DNA of 25,353 nt, taken from NCBI GenBank assembly GCA_910592205.1, contig CAJVPJ010000431.1, positions 1 through 25,353 of the forward strand. Direction: 5' to 3'. Source of the DNA: Paraglomus occultum. Taxonomy: Eukaryota; Glomeromycota; Glomeromycetes; Paraglomerales; Paraglomeraceae. The position numbers and the translations under genes are program-made. Below are positions 1 to 10,015 of this stretch, in pieces. The notes below the pieces were generated by a model. It searched no databases. It was not told the DNA's origin and worked only from the letters and a program-made list of their open reading frames with translations. Every line of letters starts with the position of its first letter. Positions within the stretch are counted from its first letter, which is position 1.

Positions 1-7
1 CGTGTAG

Positions 8-103
8 GACGTCCAAGGCGATGGGACTGTTCTGGATATTCATTTTGTTGATATGACATATCTTTCGGGATGTAGTGGAAGTGGAAGAAGTAGTTTGTAT
101 TGA
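8..103 (+). CDS. Possible last exon of a gene truncated by the window edge
   Basis: An AG acceptor-like site (gtgtag) at 2-7 is followed by an open frame from position 8 to a TGA at 101-103, about 31 residues. The peptide begins DVQGDGTVLDIHFVD and ends in a Gly/Ser-rich tail (GCSGSGRSSLY). It reads like the C-terminal exon of a plus-strand gene whose body lies left of the window. No family can be assigned from this fragment. An alternative is chance openness of a short frame. Confidence 0.25.
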   Translation, partial: DVQGDGTVLDIHFVDMTYLSGCSGSGRSSLY

Positions 104-787
104 TAGTATAAGGACGAGCGGGAACTAAAGGATGTAATCGCTACAGAGTGGAATTATGCTGAGTGGTAAACCAGATATTGGAAATAGTGGGAATCGTGTA
201 CAGAAATGACATTGGGGTAACGCATACGTGCAGTACATATTATATATATTGCACAGGTGATTTTTCACTGGATCTAAACACATAAATCCAAGATCCCTGA
301 ATGTGCCTTCCAAATTGAACACAATAACACGTTGATATTGTATTTCGATTGTAACCCTTGCCGATCATCAATAAACGTCGACATTTGATTTGCTTCTGTC
401 ATTTGGCGTTCTTGGCAGCAGGTTCCCGAGACAGATTACGAATTGGAGAAATTTACGGAAGCAAATGTGTCATGTAATTAATGCGAATAAACGCATCTAT
501 ATGTAATGAGAATTATGTTACTTTCGTTTGTCGCAATTATAGCAGCAACGTTTCGAGGTCGAATAATGTGCCAATTCTTAAGGAGGAAGTTGGCATATTC
601 TATAGTGAATAAAAGTTACTTTAGGCAATTTGAGAATGTTAAGTCCGAGTAACTTCTCGTATTACGTTAAACCGAAAGCCACATCCGTTAAATTTATCGT
701 TATAATTTTAACCTAACAACTCGTGGATCACAACTGGCTTTATTCGACAATAGTCGATCTTTGATAATTTTTTATAGTTTTCGTGAA
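104..787. other. Intergenic stretch upstream of the UBE3D-like gene
   Basis: No supported gene. A 65-codon minus-strand open frame (125-322) has no splice sites, motifs or codon bias in its favour. The last part should carry the promoter and 5' leader of the gene at 788, but I see no clear TATA box. Confidence 0.4.
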
Positions 788-2555
788 ATGGATCATTTAA
801 ATTGTCCAACTGTATTTGCAGAGCTTCTCCCTAACATTCGTTCACTAAACCTCTCCATCGGTCTTCCATCTCAAACAACTTCTTTCCAATTAGGCGTATA
901 TCCTCTTAAATTAACGTTCGCTTCTCCCAGCTTCTTTTCTTCTCTTGAATTGTCCCAAACAATTGAGACGGATGTAGAGCCTGCCCTTACTTCTGCAATT
1001 TCTTCTCTTGAAGTAAAACTGAAACTAAGGAATTATATCCGGCGTAAGCCGTTCCGGCGCGTAAGCGGTAACGAAGTTGTTCCACCGCTTACTGCCTGCG
1101 ATCTTACCAATTTGCGGAACGTGCTATGCAGAAGTTGCGGATTGGTTATTGTTAGGGATGGGGCGCTTGAGAAAATAATGGATTTGCCTTCTGAGCATTG
1201 GGCTGAGCTTCTTGAGTGCTGGATGTGCCATCAGGAGGATTATAAACAGGCACAAGTAGAGGATTTTAATGCAAAGGAGACCGTTGGGCTTGTTGGTGGG
1301 ACTTACATACTAATACATCCGAAAGATATTGAAGATGCTCTGATAGTCGAGGGTTTCACTAACGTTGATGTAGGTGAGTTGTTATTGCTCTTGGGAGTAT
1401 TTTTGCGTTTGTCTGCTTCAGCTTTTGATTTCCTTGTGAATTCTTGTCTTTTGTCTTTCATCTCACAAATAATTTTGGGCTTGCAAGAAGGCTCTGATCA
1501 TGAGCTGTTGATGCTTGGCTGATATTCAAGCCCTATACTAATATGTGCCAGTCATTCATCTGTACAATAGAAGTTTTTGTATTGCTATTATCCTGGTGCA
1601 CATCATCATCTTTATGCGTAGCAAGATTTGTCAGCTTATAAAACACGATTTTTTGTTTGTGATGTATTTATAGTGGACAAACGAGATATCATCCAACAAA
1701 TGGATTTCTGTGTGCTGTAGAAGATGCCTGTCTCCCATTGGTGAAGGTTTTTATTCAAAAGCAAATCTATCAAATAAGATGCAAGGCAAGTACATGGCAC
1801 GTTAATCAAATTGAGATGATAATATTGCTTTGTTAACCGTTCGCTCTTTATTAAGAGGCTGAACTGTTGGCTGTTAAGTTAAACAAACACTTGATCACAG
1901 TTGTGCTCGAAGAAGCAGGCCGGTAAGGTTATTCTCAATCCTTGTACATTACTTATATTTGATTACGGAAGTTTTTTGTAATTCAGTGTAACGGCATTTA
2001 TAGACTGGATACCATCAAGTGTAGCTTTACCGCTTTTTTGGCAGCCGACTTTCTAGATGCTGCTAAAGCACATGCCACATATAAGTTCATTATTAAAGGC
2101 ATGATATCAAAGAGTCCTTACATACTGGTAAGAACATAATCAGGCATAGAACATGCAATTGATATAGCTACATTAATAATACTGGATATTGTTAGGTATG
2201 GCTTTTTGATTGGGACACAAAAGTGATGACAAACGCGCTCGAGGGAGTGAAATCGTTATGGATGTTCTCACGTGATATTACTGATGACATTGACAGTGTT
2301 ATTCCACAACACATGAAGATTACCCCAGTTATGAAGATGCTTTATATCGATTGTACCAACCAAAACGATAGCGCACGTAGTCTTATGGCCGCTTGGGTCC
2401 ATGACAAAACAGTCGAATGTCTCGTATACCATGATGATATTTGTTTACAGTTACTACTGTTATTACATGCCAGTAATTGTTGCCTTGCAGAGAGTAATCG
2501 TGTGATGAATGGATTTCGTGTTGGATTCATGGAGCACAACAAGGATCAAGAGTAG
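788..2555 (+). CDS. UBE3D: UBE3D/Ipa1-like E3 ubiquitin ligase (HECT_2 family)
   Basis: Predicted E2-binding E3 ligase. The family includes human UBE3D and yeast Ipa1, the latter needed for mRNA 3'-end processing. Exons: 788-1369, 1674-1785, 1856-1922, 2004-2127, 2196-2555 (414 aa; human UBE3D is of similar size). The start is the ATG at 788, with A at -3 and G at +4; an upstream TTG opens the frame but is not a eukaryotic start. Visible motifs are three zinc-ligand pairs, CRSC (114-117), CWMCH (144-148) and CCRRC (208-212), then the family strand YILVWLFDWD and the C-terminal signature LLLLLHASNCCLAESNRVMN. Phases close exactly. Intron 3 (1923-2003) uses the acceptor at 2002-2003, since the one at 1986 breaks the frame. 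Intron 2 (1786-1855) appears to be GC-AG. Intron 1 (304 nt) is the least certain: its phase-correct donor is GTAGGT at 1370, although GTGAGT at 1374 looks stronger, so a small exon could be missed there. Confidence 0.86.
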
Positions 2556-3092
2556 TAAATATGTAATGGTATCCTCGTCACGGACATAGGATACAGTTGG
2601 TTGTAAATGAGGGCGCAACAGTCTATTAATCAGGTCGGTAAATATAACGGATATTGATCTATTGCTACGCTTTTAATTCGCTCATTAAAATGGCTGTTTA
2701 TTATGATGTGATTTTTTTTGTGCCAAGCAATTGTCAGATTACTATTGATAAGTTATTAAATTAGTATCGGCTTCTGCTTTGCGAACACCATTTAAATTTT
2801 CTAGAGACGACATTATCTAGAACACTGTCCAACAACATTAAAAGTTTTTAGTCTTGATATTAATAATTGGGAGACAAAACAACACATTCTCAGCGAGAGG
2901 AATTTGACAAACGTGAGCATAAATAACACCGCAATGAGTCAGGTCTTGACGATTTATTCAATTATCTTCCCGTTTTTTAACAAATCAATAATTCATTTCG
3001 TCACCAAGACAAACACGTTAGTGAATCAGTTCAAGTATAAGTTTACGTGATTTATTAAAATGACGTAAGAATTTGATCTAGCAATAATATCG
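2556..3092. other. Intergenic, AT-rich, no feature seen
   Basis: Holds the 3' region of the UBE3D-like gene and the upstream region of the disrupted gene at 3093. No open frame with splice support on either strand, and no repeat recognised. Confidence 0.4.
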
Positions 3093-4050
3093 ATGGAAAC
3101 TCCCAATGGGGTATGTGGGATAACCGAGCAATTAGGTTTGTATTACATCGGCTCAGCTGAGGCATGTTACATCAATCCTTGTTAAAACCGATGGGCCGTT
3201 GTCCTATTAATAAAAGTAAACCGAACACACGGTAAAGTACCAATGCTTATTTTAAATAAAATTTTTATTCGTTTGTAGTACAAGACATCTTTTGAATTGG
3301 CACTATCGGACTCTTTCACAACTTCAGTTGCAAAGGATTCAGCGATCGGCCGACTTATGCAAGAATGGACTTGGGCAAAATGTGCTACGAACGACAACGA
3401 TAATACATGTAGAAATGATCCAAGTCAGGTTCACAATGAGTTTGTCAATGCAGGAGGGACAAGCACAGTCTCTTCGCACGATTTAAAGCTGGGTGGATCC
3501 ATGTCAGAAAAACGTTGCCAAAGTCTGATTGAATCGCTCTCATATTAATACTACCACAATGGGGCTAGTCAGGTATTTTCATCATGACAATGCAAGCACC
3601 ACATAAGCCATTAATTAGTAACCGAATGTTTCAAAGTAACCGCATTCTTCAATATAATCCAGATCTTACTCCTTGGGATTCTTTTCTGATTCCTTCAAAT
3701 CCAGAAAACACTGAAGGAAAAAGTTTTAATGTGAAAGTTTGCAAGTAGTCCTTGACGTCATCCCAAAAGCTGGTTATGAGAATCCTCCCAGATCGTCCGC
3801 AATTGCACAGATGTTAATGGAAACTTTTGATTAATTATCAAAACGAAGAATTAAACGACAAAACTTTCAGCAGAAAGAAATGGGATTCCATCTACACAGA
3901 CGACTTAATACGGTGTTAGTGTTGATGATGTCAAATTATTATTGCAGATTTCTCAAACGGGGTTCGCAGAGCTCTAAACCACGCACACACAAGTTGAAAG
4001 TCACAGGGATTAAAAATCGGCCGAGACTCGAAACACGAGCCACCTATTAA
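3093..4050 (+). pseudogene. Frame-disrupted multi-exon gene, family not recognised
   Basis: A chain of protein-like segments on one strand: ATG at 3093 with six codons, a GTATGT donor at 3111, an exon from 3279 (begins YKTSFELALSDSFTTSVAKD), a likely exon from 3573, then segments around 3736-3832 and 3827-3912, a 35-nt GT-AG gap (3913-3947) and a final exon ending TAA at 4048-4050 (...KNRPRLETRATY). The segments at 3584-3748, 3736-3832 and 3827-3912 lie in frames 2, 1 and 2. They are joined near A/T homopolymers (aaaaagtttt about 3719-3727; aaacttttg about 3821-3829), too closely for introns. Base composition is richer in GC than the flanks, as in the real exons nearby. Either a decayed gene or a live gene with assembly indels in homopolymers. 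I do not recognise the product. Confidence 0.42.
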
Positions 4051-4744
4051 GTTTTGTTTTATTTCTGCTGGAAGTCTCACCCATAAGACTACCAAAAGCT
4101 ATGTTATGTTATAGATGGTTAACAATATGTTTGGTTATCCCGTCAAATATGTGAACCGTCCGTACCCTCTTTTTACTTTGCACACCAAATTTATCAGCCT
4201 GGGAATGCCAACATAGGAAAACCATTTTTTAATGTTAAATCGTGTGATGAATAACGAAAATGTGCAACGTGCTTAACTATAGCTTTTCGTCTCCTTAACC
4301 ATTATGCCTCAAAATAGATCTAGTTGTTTGCGTGTACTGGGAATGCCAGTCGCCGTTATCGAGATGATCAATACATCGAAAGGACCACATGATGTTTACT
4401 GTCTTTGTTTAAATTAGTCATGATCATCCCGTTCTGCGAGCCAAACAGCCAATAAACTTTGTTGAATTCGGGGACAATGTTTACCTAATTGGTCTGGGGG
4501 CGAGGGAGTCAAGTACAGCCTTATTACCCTTCCCCCTGTTAATGTATAATAATACCGTGCTAACAATAACGCTAACAACTAACAATACGTTCATAACTAC
4601 CATCTCTATCGCTTGATTTACATATCCACATTCTATAATTGTGATTCCATCAGATCTGATCGCACCACTATTACAAATATTACACACATTATTATTCTAA
4701 AACTGATGAATGGCTGATTCAGTTTCGTCACACCAGCCCGAATA
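4051..4744. other. Intergenic region upstream of Argonaute
   Basis: Mostly featureless apart from one weak minus-strand open frame (4481-4687). The AGO core promoter follows it. Confidence 0.35.
4481..4687 (-). CDS. Hypothetical small membrane peptide (weak)
   Basis: A 68-codon open frame starting at ATG 4687. It has a CNIC pair near the N-terminus, then a long hydrophobic run (VVMNVLLVVSVIVSTVLLYI, roughly residues 30-49) followed by a basic RGKGNK stretch, the layout of a single-pass membrane peptide. A GTAAAC donor-like site at its 3' end could make it an exon. There is no homology I recognise, and AT-rich DNA readily yields hydrophobic frames, so it may be chance. Confidence 0.18.
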   Translation of the reverse strand: MCNICNSGAIRSDGITIIECGYVNQAIEMVVMNVLLVVSVIVSTVLLYINRGKGNKAVLDSLAPRPIR

Positions 4745-4861
4745 TTTGTATATATATATAGACACCGCATACCTCGGTCTATTCTTTCATTTTTTTTTCT
4801 TTCACTCCAACTCCCCTCCCAAAAACCAAACCACTATTCTCTAAATACAAACTTCCGAAAA
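4745..4861 (+). promoter_or_regulatory. AGO core promoter and CT-rich leader
   Basis: A long TATA tract (tatatatatataga, about 4748-4762) lies 100 nt before the AGO start. A pyrimidine-rich stretch (about 4781-4819) and an A/C-rich leader follow, running into aaaaATGG, which has A at -3 and G at +4. This TATA, CT-block, ATG order is common for expressed fungal genes. Confidence 0.55.
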
Positions 4862-7800
4862 ATGGCACACACACCGTCGGGAGGAGTGCAGCTTACGGAG
4901 TTCGTCAAAAGACCTGGTCTTGGCCGTGAAGGACGTCCGCTCAAAGTCAGAGCAAATTTTTTCGAGGTGCTCACGCTGCCACAACAGGACTTGCACCACT
5001 ACGACGTAACTATAACGCCGGATGTCCCCCCGGCTTTGAACAGGCGTATATTTCAACAGTTTGAGGATATGTTTCGCGCCGACCTTTCAAATATAAGGAC
5101 CGTGTTTGATGGTACGTTTGCTGATATTTGACCAGTAGTTGTATTATGTAGGTCACGTGTTTCTTATACGAGCGCGACTGATTGTTATCGGTTTGCTCGG
5201 GTGCACCGTTTACTTGATAGCCTGTGACAAGGGAGAGCGCATCTACGTTGTTTGCTGCTCGTGTTTATCGCCTTTTGACTTTTAGCACCCTTTTACTTTA
5301 AGACACGCGTCGAGTTTATTTGACTACATACCCGTCTCTAACTTGTACTCATCGTAGGTCGCAAAAATATCTTTGCGCCGAAACCTCTGCCCTTTGGCGA
5401 CGCGCGAACTTTCGAGGTGAGGCTAAATAACTTATTAACTGTACATTATTTCAATAAAGACAACATATTTAGTTATGCGACGCGTTTGCGTCAAATTTAG
5501 TTAACTTTACCAGAGGACGATGGCATAACGAGCTCAAAGCGTCCGCCGAGGAATTTTGTCCTCAAGATTAAAAAAGCGGGCACCATAAGAATGGAGGTGC
5601 TCCATCGATTCCTCGACAGTAAACAAGGTTTGACGAACGACTGTCTTACTGGTAAGGGTCAACTATCCCCGATGGTATCTATTCCGTGTTATATATTCAT
5701 AGTTTTATCTGATAATTACATTTTTATTTCAGCAATTATGGCACTTGACGTGTTGATTCGGCACAAGCCGTCAATGGAGCATACTACGGTCGGTCGGTCT
5801 TTTTACACGCCGCAGGGCTCCAAGCCCCTATTCGGTGGGGTCGAAGTTTGGCAGGGCTATTATCAGTCCGCGCGTCCTACGCCGCGTATGTACTCTTAGC
5901 TGTTAACCTTTCCTTGGAAGACAATTTTTATAATTTCTGTATTTTACTTTCTTTACTACAGGGAAGATGATGATAAACATCGATTTGAGCGCTACCGCTT
6001 TCTATGAGGGTGGGCAACTCATCCAAATGGTTGCCAAGGTGTTGAATAAGCGGAATGTTGATGAATTACGGAGAGGTTTAAACGATCGTGATCGTGTTAA
6101 GCTGGAGAAAGCGATCAAAAATTTGAAGATATGCGTGACGCATCGAGGCGAGACGACCAAAAAAAGAAGATTCAAAATTATGAAGCTTACACAAACGCCG
6201 GCCAACCATACAAATTTCGATGCGGGCGATCAAGGAGGTACTATGGATGTTGCCACCTATTTTAATAGGCAATATAATACACGTTTGGGTTTTGCGGCGT
6301 TGCCATGCGTAGTCGTGAGAAAGAACGTCTTCCTACCCATGGAAGTATGTGAGGTGATTCCGGTAAGTGATGCTGCTCACTGACCAATGTCTTGCGGATT
6401 CGCAAGTTTCTAATCCGACTATTTATGAAGGGCCAACGACATATTAGGAAACTTAATGACCGCCAAACAGCGGACATGATAAAGTTTACATGTCAACAGC
6501 CGCAAATGCGGGCGAATAAGATTCGACAGGGCTTGGACATACTTAATTATAGGGGCAATGAGTATATGCAACAGTTTGGTATGCGTGTTGCAACGGACAT
6601 GACCGTAGTAAGTATACGTGTTTTTTCTATGGTGCTTCCCTCATCGATATAATCTTCTAACGTTTACTATATTTATTAGGTTGATGCGCGAGTACTTCCG
6701 GTACCCACGCTTAATTATCATGCATCGTCAACTGACGCGTCTTTTGTTCCAAATGGCGGTGTTTGGAATCTTAGGGGCAAACGCGTGGCAACTGGAGCCA
6801 CGCTTGGTTCTTGGGCAGTTATCGCCTTTGATCGGGAAGACGACCTGCGGATGAATACGATCAAGGGCTTCATTCAGGAATTGACGGTGACTTGTTCGGA
6901 TACGGGCATGGTTAGTAAAGCAACATACAACTTAATCGATATTTGTTAGACCATTAAAAAAACTTTTTTTTCTTTTCCTTCAGAATATTATGAACAAAAC
7001 GCCACCCATCATGCACGCCAATCCCCAAGGGGACATTGAGAATGCGCTGAAGCAAGCATGGCTTCGCGCTGGCAATGCCGCTAAGGCACAACCACAACTC
7101 ATATTGTGTATTCTGCCGAATACTGGTGTGCCGCTCTATGCGGAGATTAAGCGAGTGAGCGATACAGTAATCGGTGTTGCAACACAGTGTGTCCAGAAGA
7201 AGCACACTTTGCGTCCGAACAAACAATATTGCGCGAACGTCTGTCTGAAGATAAACGTTAAACTGGGGGGAATGAATTCATTTTTAAAAGCGACCGACAT
7301 CCCGTTTATCTCGGATAGACCGACGATTCTTATGGGTGCTGATGTAACGCATCCCGCGCCTGGTAAGGGATTAATTGATTGTAATACTAAGTAACTGCTG
7401 AAATTCTAATCTGCTGTTGTTGGTGCTGATAGGAGCGTCAAACAACAGTCGACCGTCTATTGCGTCTCTGTGCGCTTCCATGGACGCGAAGGCGTCACGA
7501 TACGCTGCGTCAATCAGGGTCCAAGCGGGTAAGGAGGAAATAATCGTCGATTTGGCTAACATGGCCAAAGAATTATTGAAGACGTTCTACCAAACATGTG
7601 GAAGAAAACCGGAACGTATTCTATTTTATCGCGACGGTGTATCGGAAGGGCAATTTAGCGCCGTATTAAACAGCGAGATAAAAGCCGTAAAGGGTAAGAA
7701 TTCCGATAGTTATATTCATCTCGTGGGGTTAATGGCTTCTGATATATATTGATTTGGTTGGTTTTTTTTTTTTTTAATAAAGCCGCCTGCACGGCGCTCG

Positions 7801-8566
7801 ACGCGCAATATAAACCAACGATCACATTTGTTGTGGTACAGAAGAGGCATCATACTCGGTTCTTCCCTATGAATAAGAACGAGAGTGACCGAAGTGGCAA
7901 TTGTCTGCCGGGGACGGTCGTGGAATCGACAATCATCCATCCGACGGAATTTGACTTTTGTAAGTATTGAACGCATATTTTCGTGAAGAGTTCAAACCTG
8001 AAGTAACCATCAACATCGTATTTCGTTACTTCAGATCTGCAAAGCCATCCGGGACTGCAAGGCACGAGTCGCCCGACTCATTACCACGTCCTATACGATG
8101 AAAACAATTTTAACGCAGACAGGTAAGTGCTATCACTGGCTCGTGATTTGCATGTTATAATGACTGCGTCTTTCTGAACTATATATTATTATTTACAAAC
8201 AATACAGTCTACAAACGCTGTCCTATAATTTGTGTTATTTGTATGCCCGCTGCACTCGAGTAGTCTCTCTCGTAAGTACTAGTTTACATTTCAATTATTT
8301 ATAATATGTCTAGTCGCTTATACTGTGACTTACACTTGCAGGTGCCTCCCGTGTACTACGCGGATCTCGTTTGCTCTCGAGCAAGGTTTCATAGTCGGGG
8401 GGAAAATTGGTCCGATACAGAGTCGTCCGAAGAAGGAACGGGCTCCGCCGCGAGTTTTGGGGTCGTCAAACCTGACCTCCAAAAGGTACATGTTTTGTTC
8501 GTCTGATGCACATTTTATATTATCGATACTGACTGTGGTCTCTTGTAGGTGATGTACTTCATGTAA
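4862..8566 (+). CDS. AGO: Argonaute, slicer-competent (RNA silencing effector)
   Basis: Small-RNA-guided silencing protein (RISC core). Fourteen exons, all phase-consistent: 4862-5111, 5358-5416, 5501-5651, 5733-5885, 5962-6362, 6431-6607, 6680-6910, 6984-7362, 7433-7693, 7783-7959, 8035-8122, 8208-8271, 8342-8485, 8549-8566, giving 850 aa. Domains in order: N (about 1-165), L1 (VGRSFYTP), PAZ (about 220-340), L2 ([13 protein letters not shown]), MID, PIWI. The MID 5'-phosphate pocket is intact: Y526, K530, Q542, K563, K567. The catalytic tetrad is complete: D594 (GADVTHP), E636 (KEEIIVDL), D668 ([11 protein letters not shown]), H814 (CSRARFH). It ends with the canonical VMYFM, encoded by a five-codon final exon. 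A Ser/Glu-rich insert ([11 protein letters not shown]) sits just before that end. Exon 3 starts at 5501, not at the nearby AGs at 5513 or 5515, because this restores [10 protein letters not shown]. Nothing suggests inactivation. Confidence 0.97.
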
Positions 8567-8833
8567 AGAAGACGTAACCTTATATATCCACGCTATACCC
8601 TAATTGACTTCTCTACAAACCAATAGATTAGTAGTGTATGAGATAGCAAGTTGCTTTAGTTTTTTGCTTGTAGAAAGTCTCGCTTTTTTTTTTTTAATAT
8701 TGCTTGTGTACAGAAAAAAATTGTATGAAATAAAAATGGACATATTTCATCCAGAAGTAATTTCACGTGACGTTATAAGTAGGACCCTGGTTTTGGATTT
8801 GGTTTTGATACAGTTTTGACCTTTCCCCCCCCG
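8567..8833 (+). promoter_or_regulatory. AGO terminator region and LIP2 promoter
   Basis: Compact 267-bp spacer between two same-strand genes. It contains an AATAAA polyadenylation-type hexamer at 8729-8734 and, downstream, a CACGTGAC E-box (8764-8771), a Cbf1/bHLH-type site that would lie in the promoter of the octanoyltransferase gene. Confidence 0.4.
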
Positions 8834-9806
8834 ATGAATACTGTTGTTCTGCCGTATATATATCTCTCAAAAATTCCATATGGTCAAGCGCTACGTCTAC
8901 AGAATCACCTCGTTCAAGCTAGATTTAAAACACGTGATGCTATGAAGAAGTCACTAAACGGTAACGAGCATTCGGCGACTGATTTGCTTATATTATTACA
9001 ACATCCGTATACATACACATCAGGAAGAAGAGACAAAGGGAGAACTTCAAAGGATGAGGAGAGGTTACGAAGGCTTGGGGCCGATTATTATGAGGTGTCA
9101 TCTGTTTATCATCTTTGTATATTAAGCATTTGAGACTGACAATGTAGTAGACTTTAAGAGGCGGACAAATGACATTTCACGGACCCGGTCAATTAGTTGG
9201 TTATCCTATTCTGGATTTGAACAATTACGAGGTACATTAAATTTACAAGGTAGTTCGATACTGACCAGGTTCATTATTTTAATGCTTAACTTTCATCTTG
9301 CTGTTCCAAGCTATCTGTCAGAGACTACGTTGCAGCCATAGAACGCACGATTATAAACACTTGCGCTGAATTCGACATAGACGCGAAAGTAGCAAAGGAT
9401 ACTGGCGTTTGGGTTGGAGATGAGAAAATATGTGCAATCGGTATTGATTAATTGTTTGTTACGCATGATGTGTAAACGATTACACCTAACTGAATGTTAA
9501 TCAGGTATTCAAGTCCGACGATACCTGACGATGCACGGGTTTGCTCTTAACTGTAATAATGACATGAGATGGTTTGAACACATTGTCCCATGCGGGTTAC
9601 AAGACAAAGGAACAACGTCTATCTCCCTAGTGAAAAATGAAGAAGTTACTGTTGAAAAAGTGGTTCCAGTATTATGCAAAAATTTTGGGCAGGTATTTTA
9701 TAGAACAGTCAAGCCACTTGCCACGGTGAGAGATTCGTTTGGATACCTTATCGAGTTGCTCGAGTCATCTAATATCGTCAACGTACCATTGCAACAAGAG
9801 GACTAG
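8834..9806 (+). CDS. LIP2: Octanoyl-ACP:protein octanoyltransferase (LipB/LIPT2 family)
   Basis: Transfers octanoate from ACP to lipoyl domains, the first step of de novo lipoylation of mitochondrial dehydrogenases and glycine cleavage H protein. Exons: 8834-9094, 9151-9231, 9311-9440, 9505-9806 (257 aa). Family motifs in order: HPYTYTSGRR in exon 1, RGGQMTFHGPGQL (90-102), catalytic Lys K153 in EKICAIGI, MHGFALN (167-173), catalytic Cys C187 in VPCGLQDKGTTS. The start is the ATG at 8834; the open frame extends a little upstream only through a TTG. The protein begins almost at the conserved core and no clear mitochondrial presequence is visible, so an upstream leader exon could be missing. 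It is transcribed in the same direction as AGO and converges on the apyrase gene 209 bp downstream. Confidence 0.93.
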
Positions 9807-10015
9807 TGGTGAAAATGCGCTACTATTCATCAAACAGTTTATATTTCATCGAACACCCGTTACACTTTGTATCAAAGCACTTGATTCAATTAATAATTAT
9901 CTTGCTTCGTATTAAATATCAAATGATGGATGTTCTAGTATATAACCTTTGGAACGTTTGAAATACTTTATCATCGGTCTATTTATATGAAATACGGTTA
10001 TAGTCCAAATTAAGT

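Noticed and set aside
761-787. N-terminal extension of the UBE3D-like frame starting at 761
   Set aside because: It begins with TTG, not ATG. The ATG at 788 has a good start context and fits the family.
3182-3486. Two other overlapping ORFs (3182-3397 minus, 3292-3486 plus)
   Set aside because: Shadows of the coding-like plus frame in the same GC-richer patch; no motifs or splice sites of their own.
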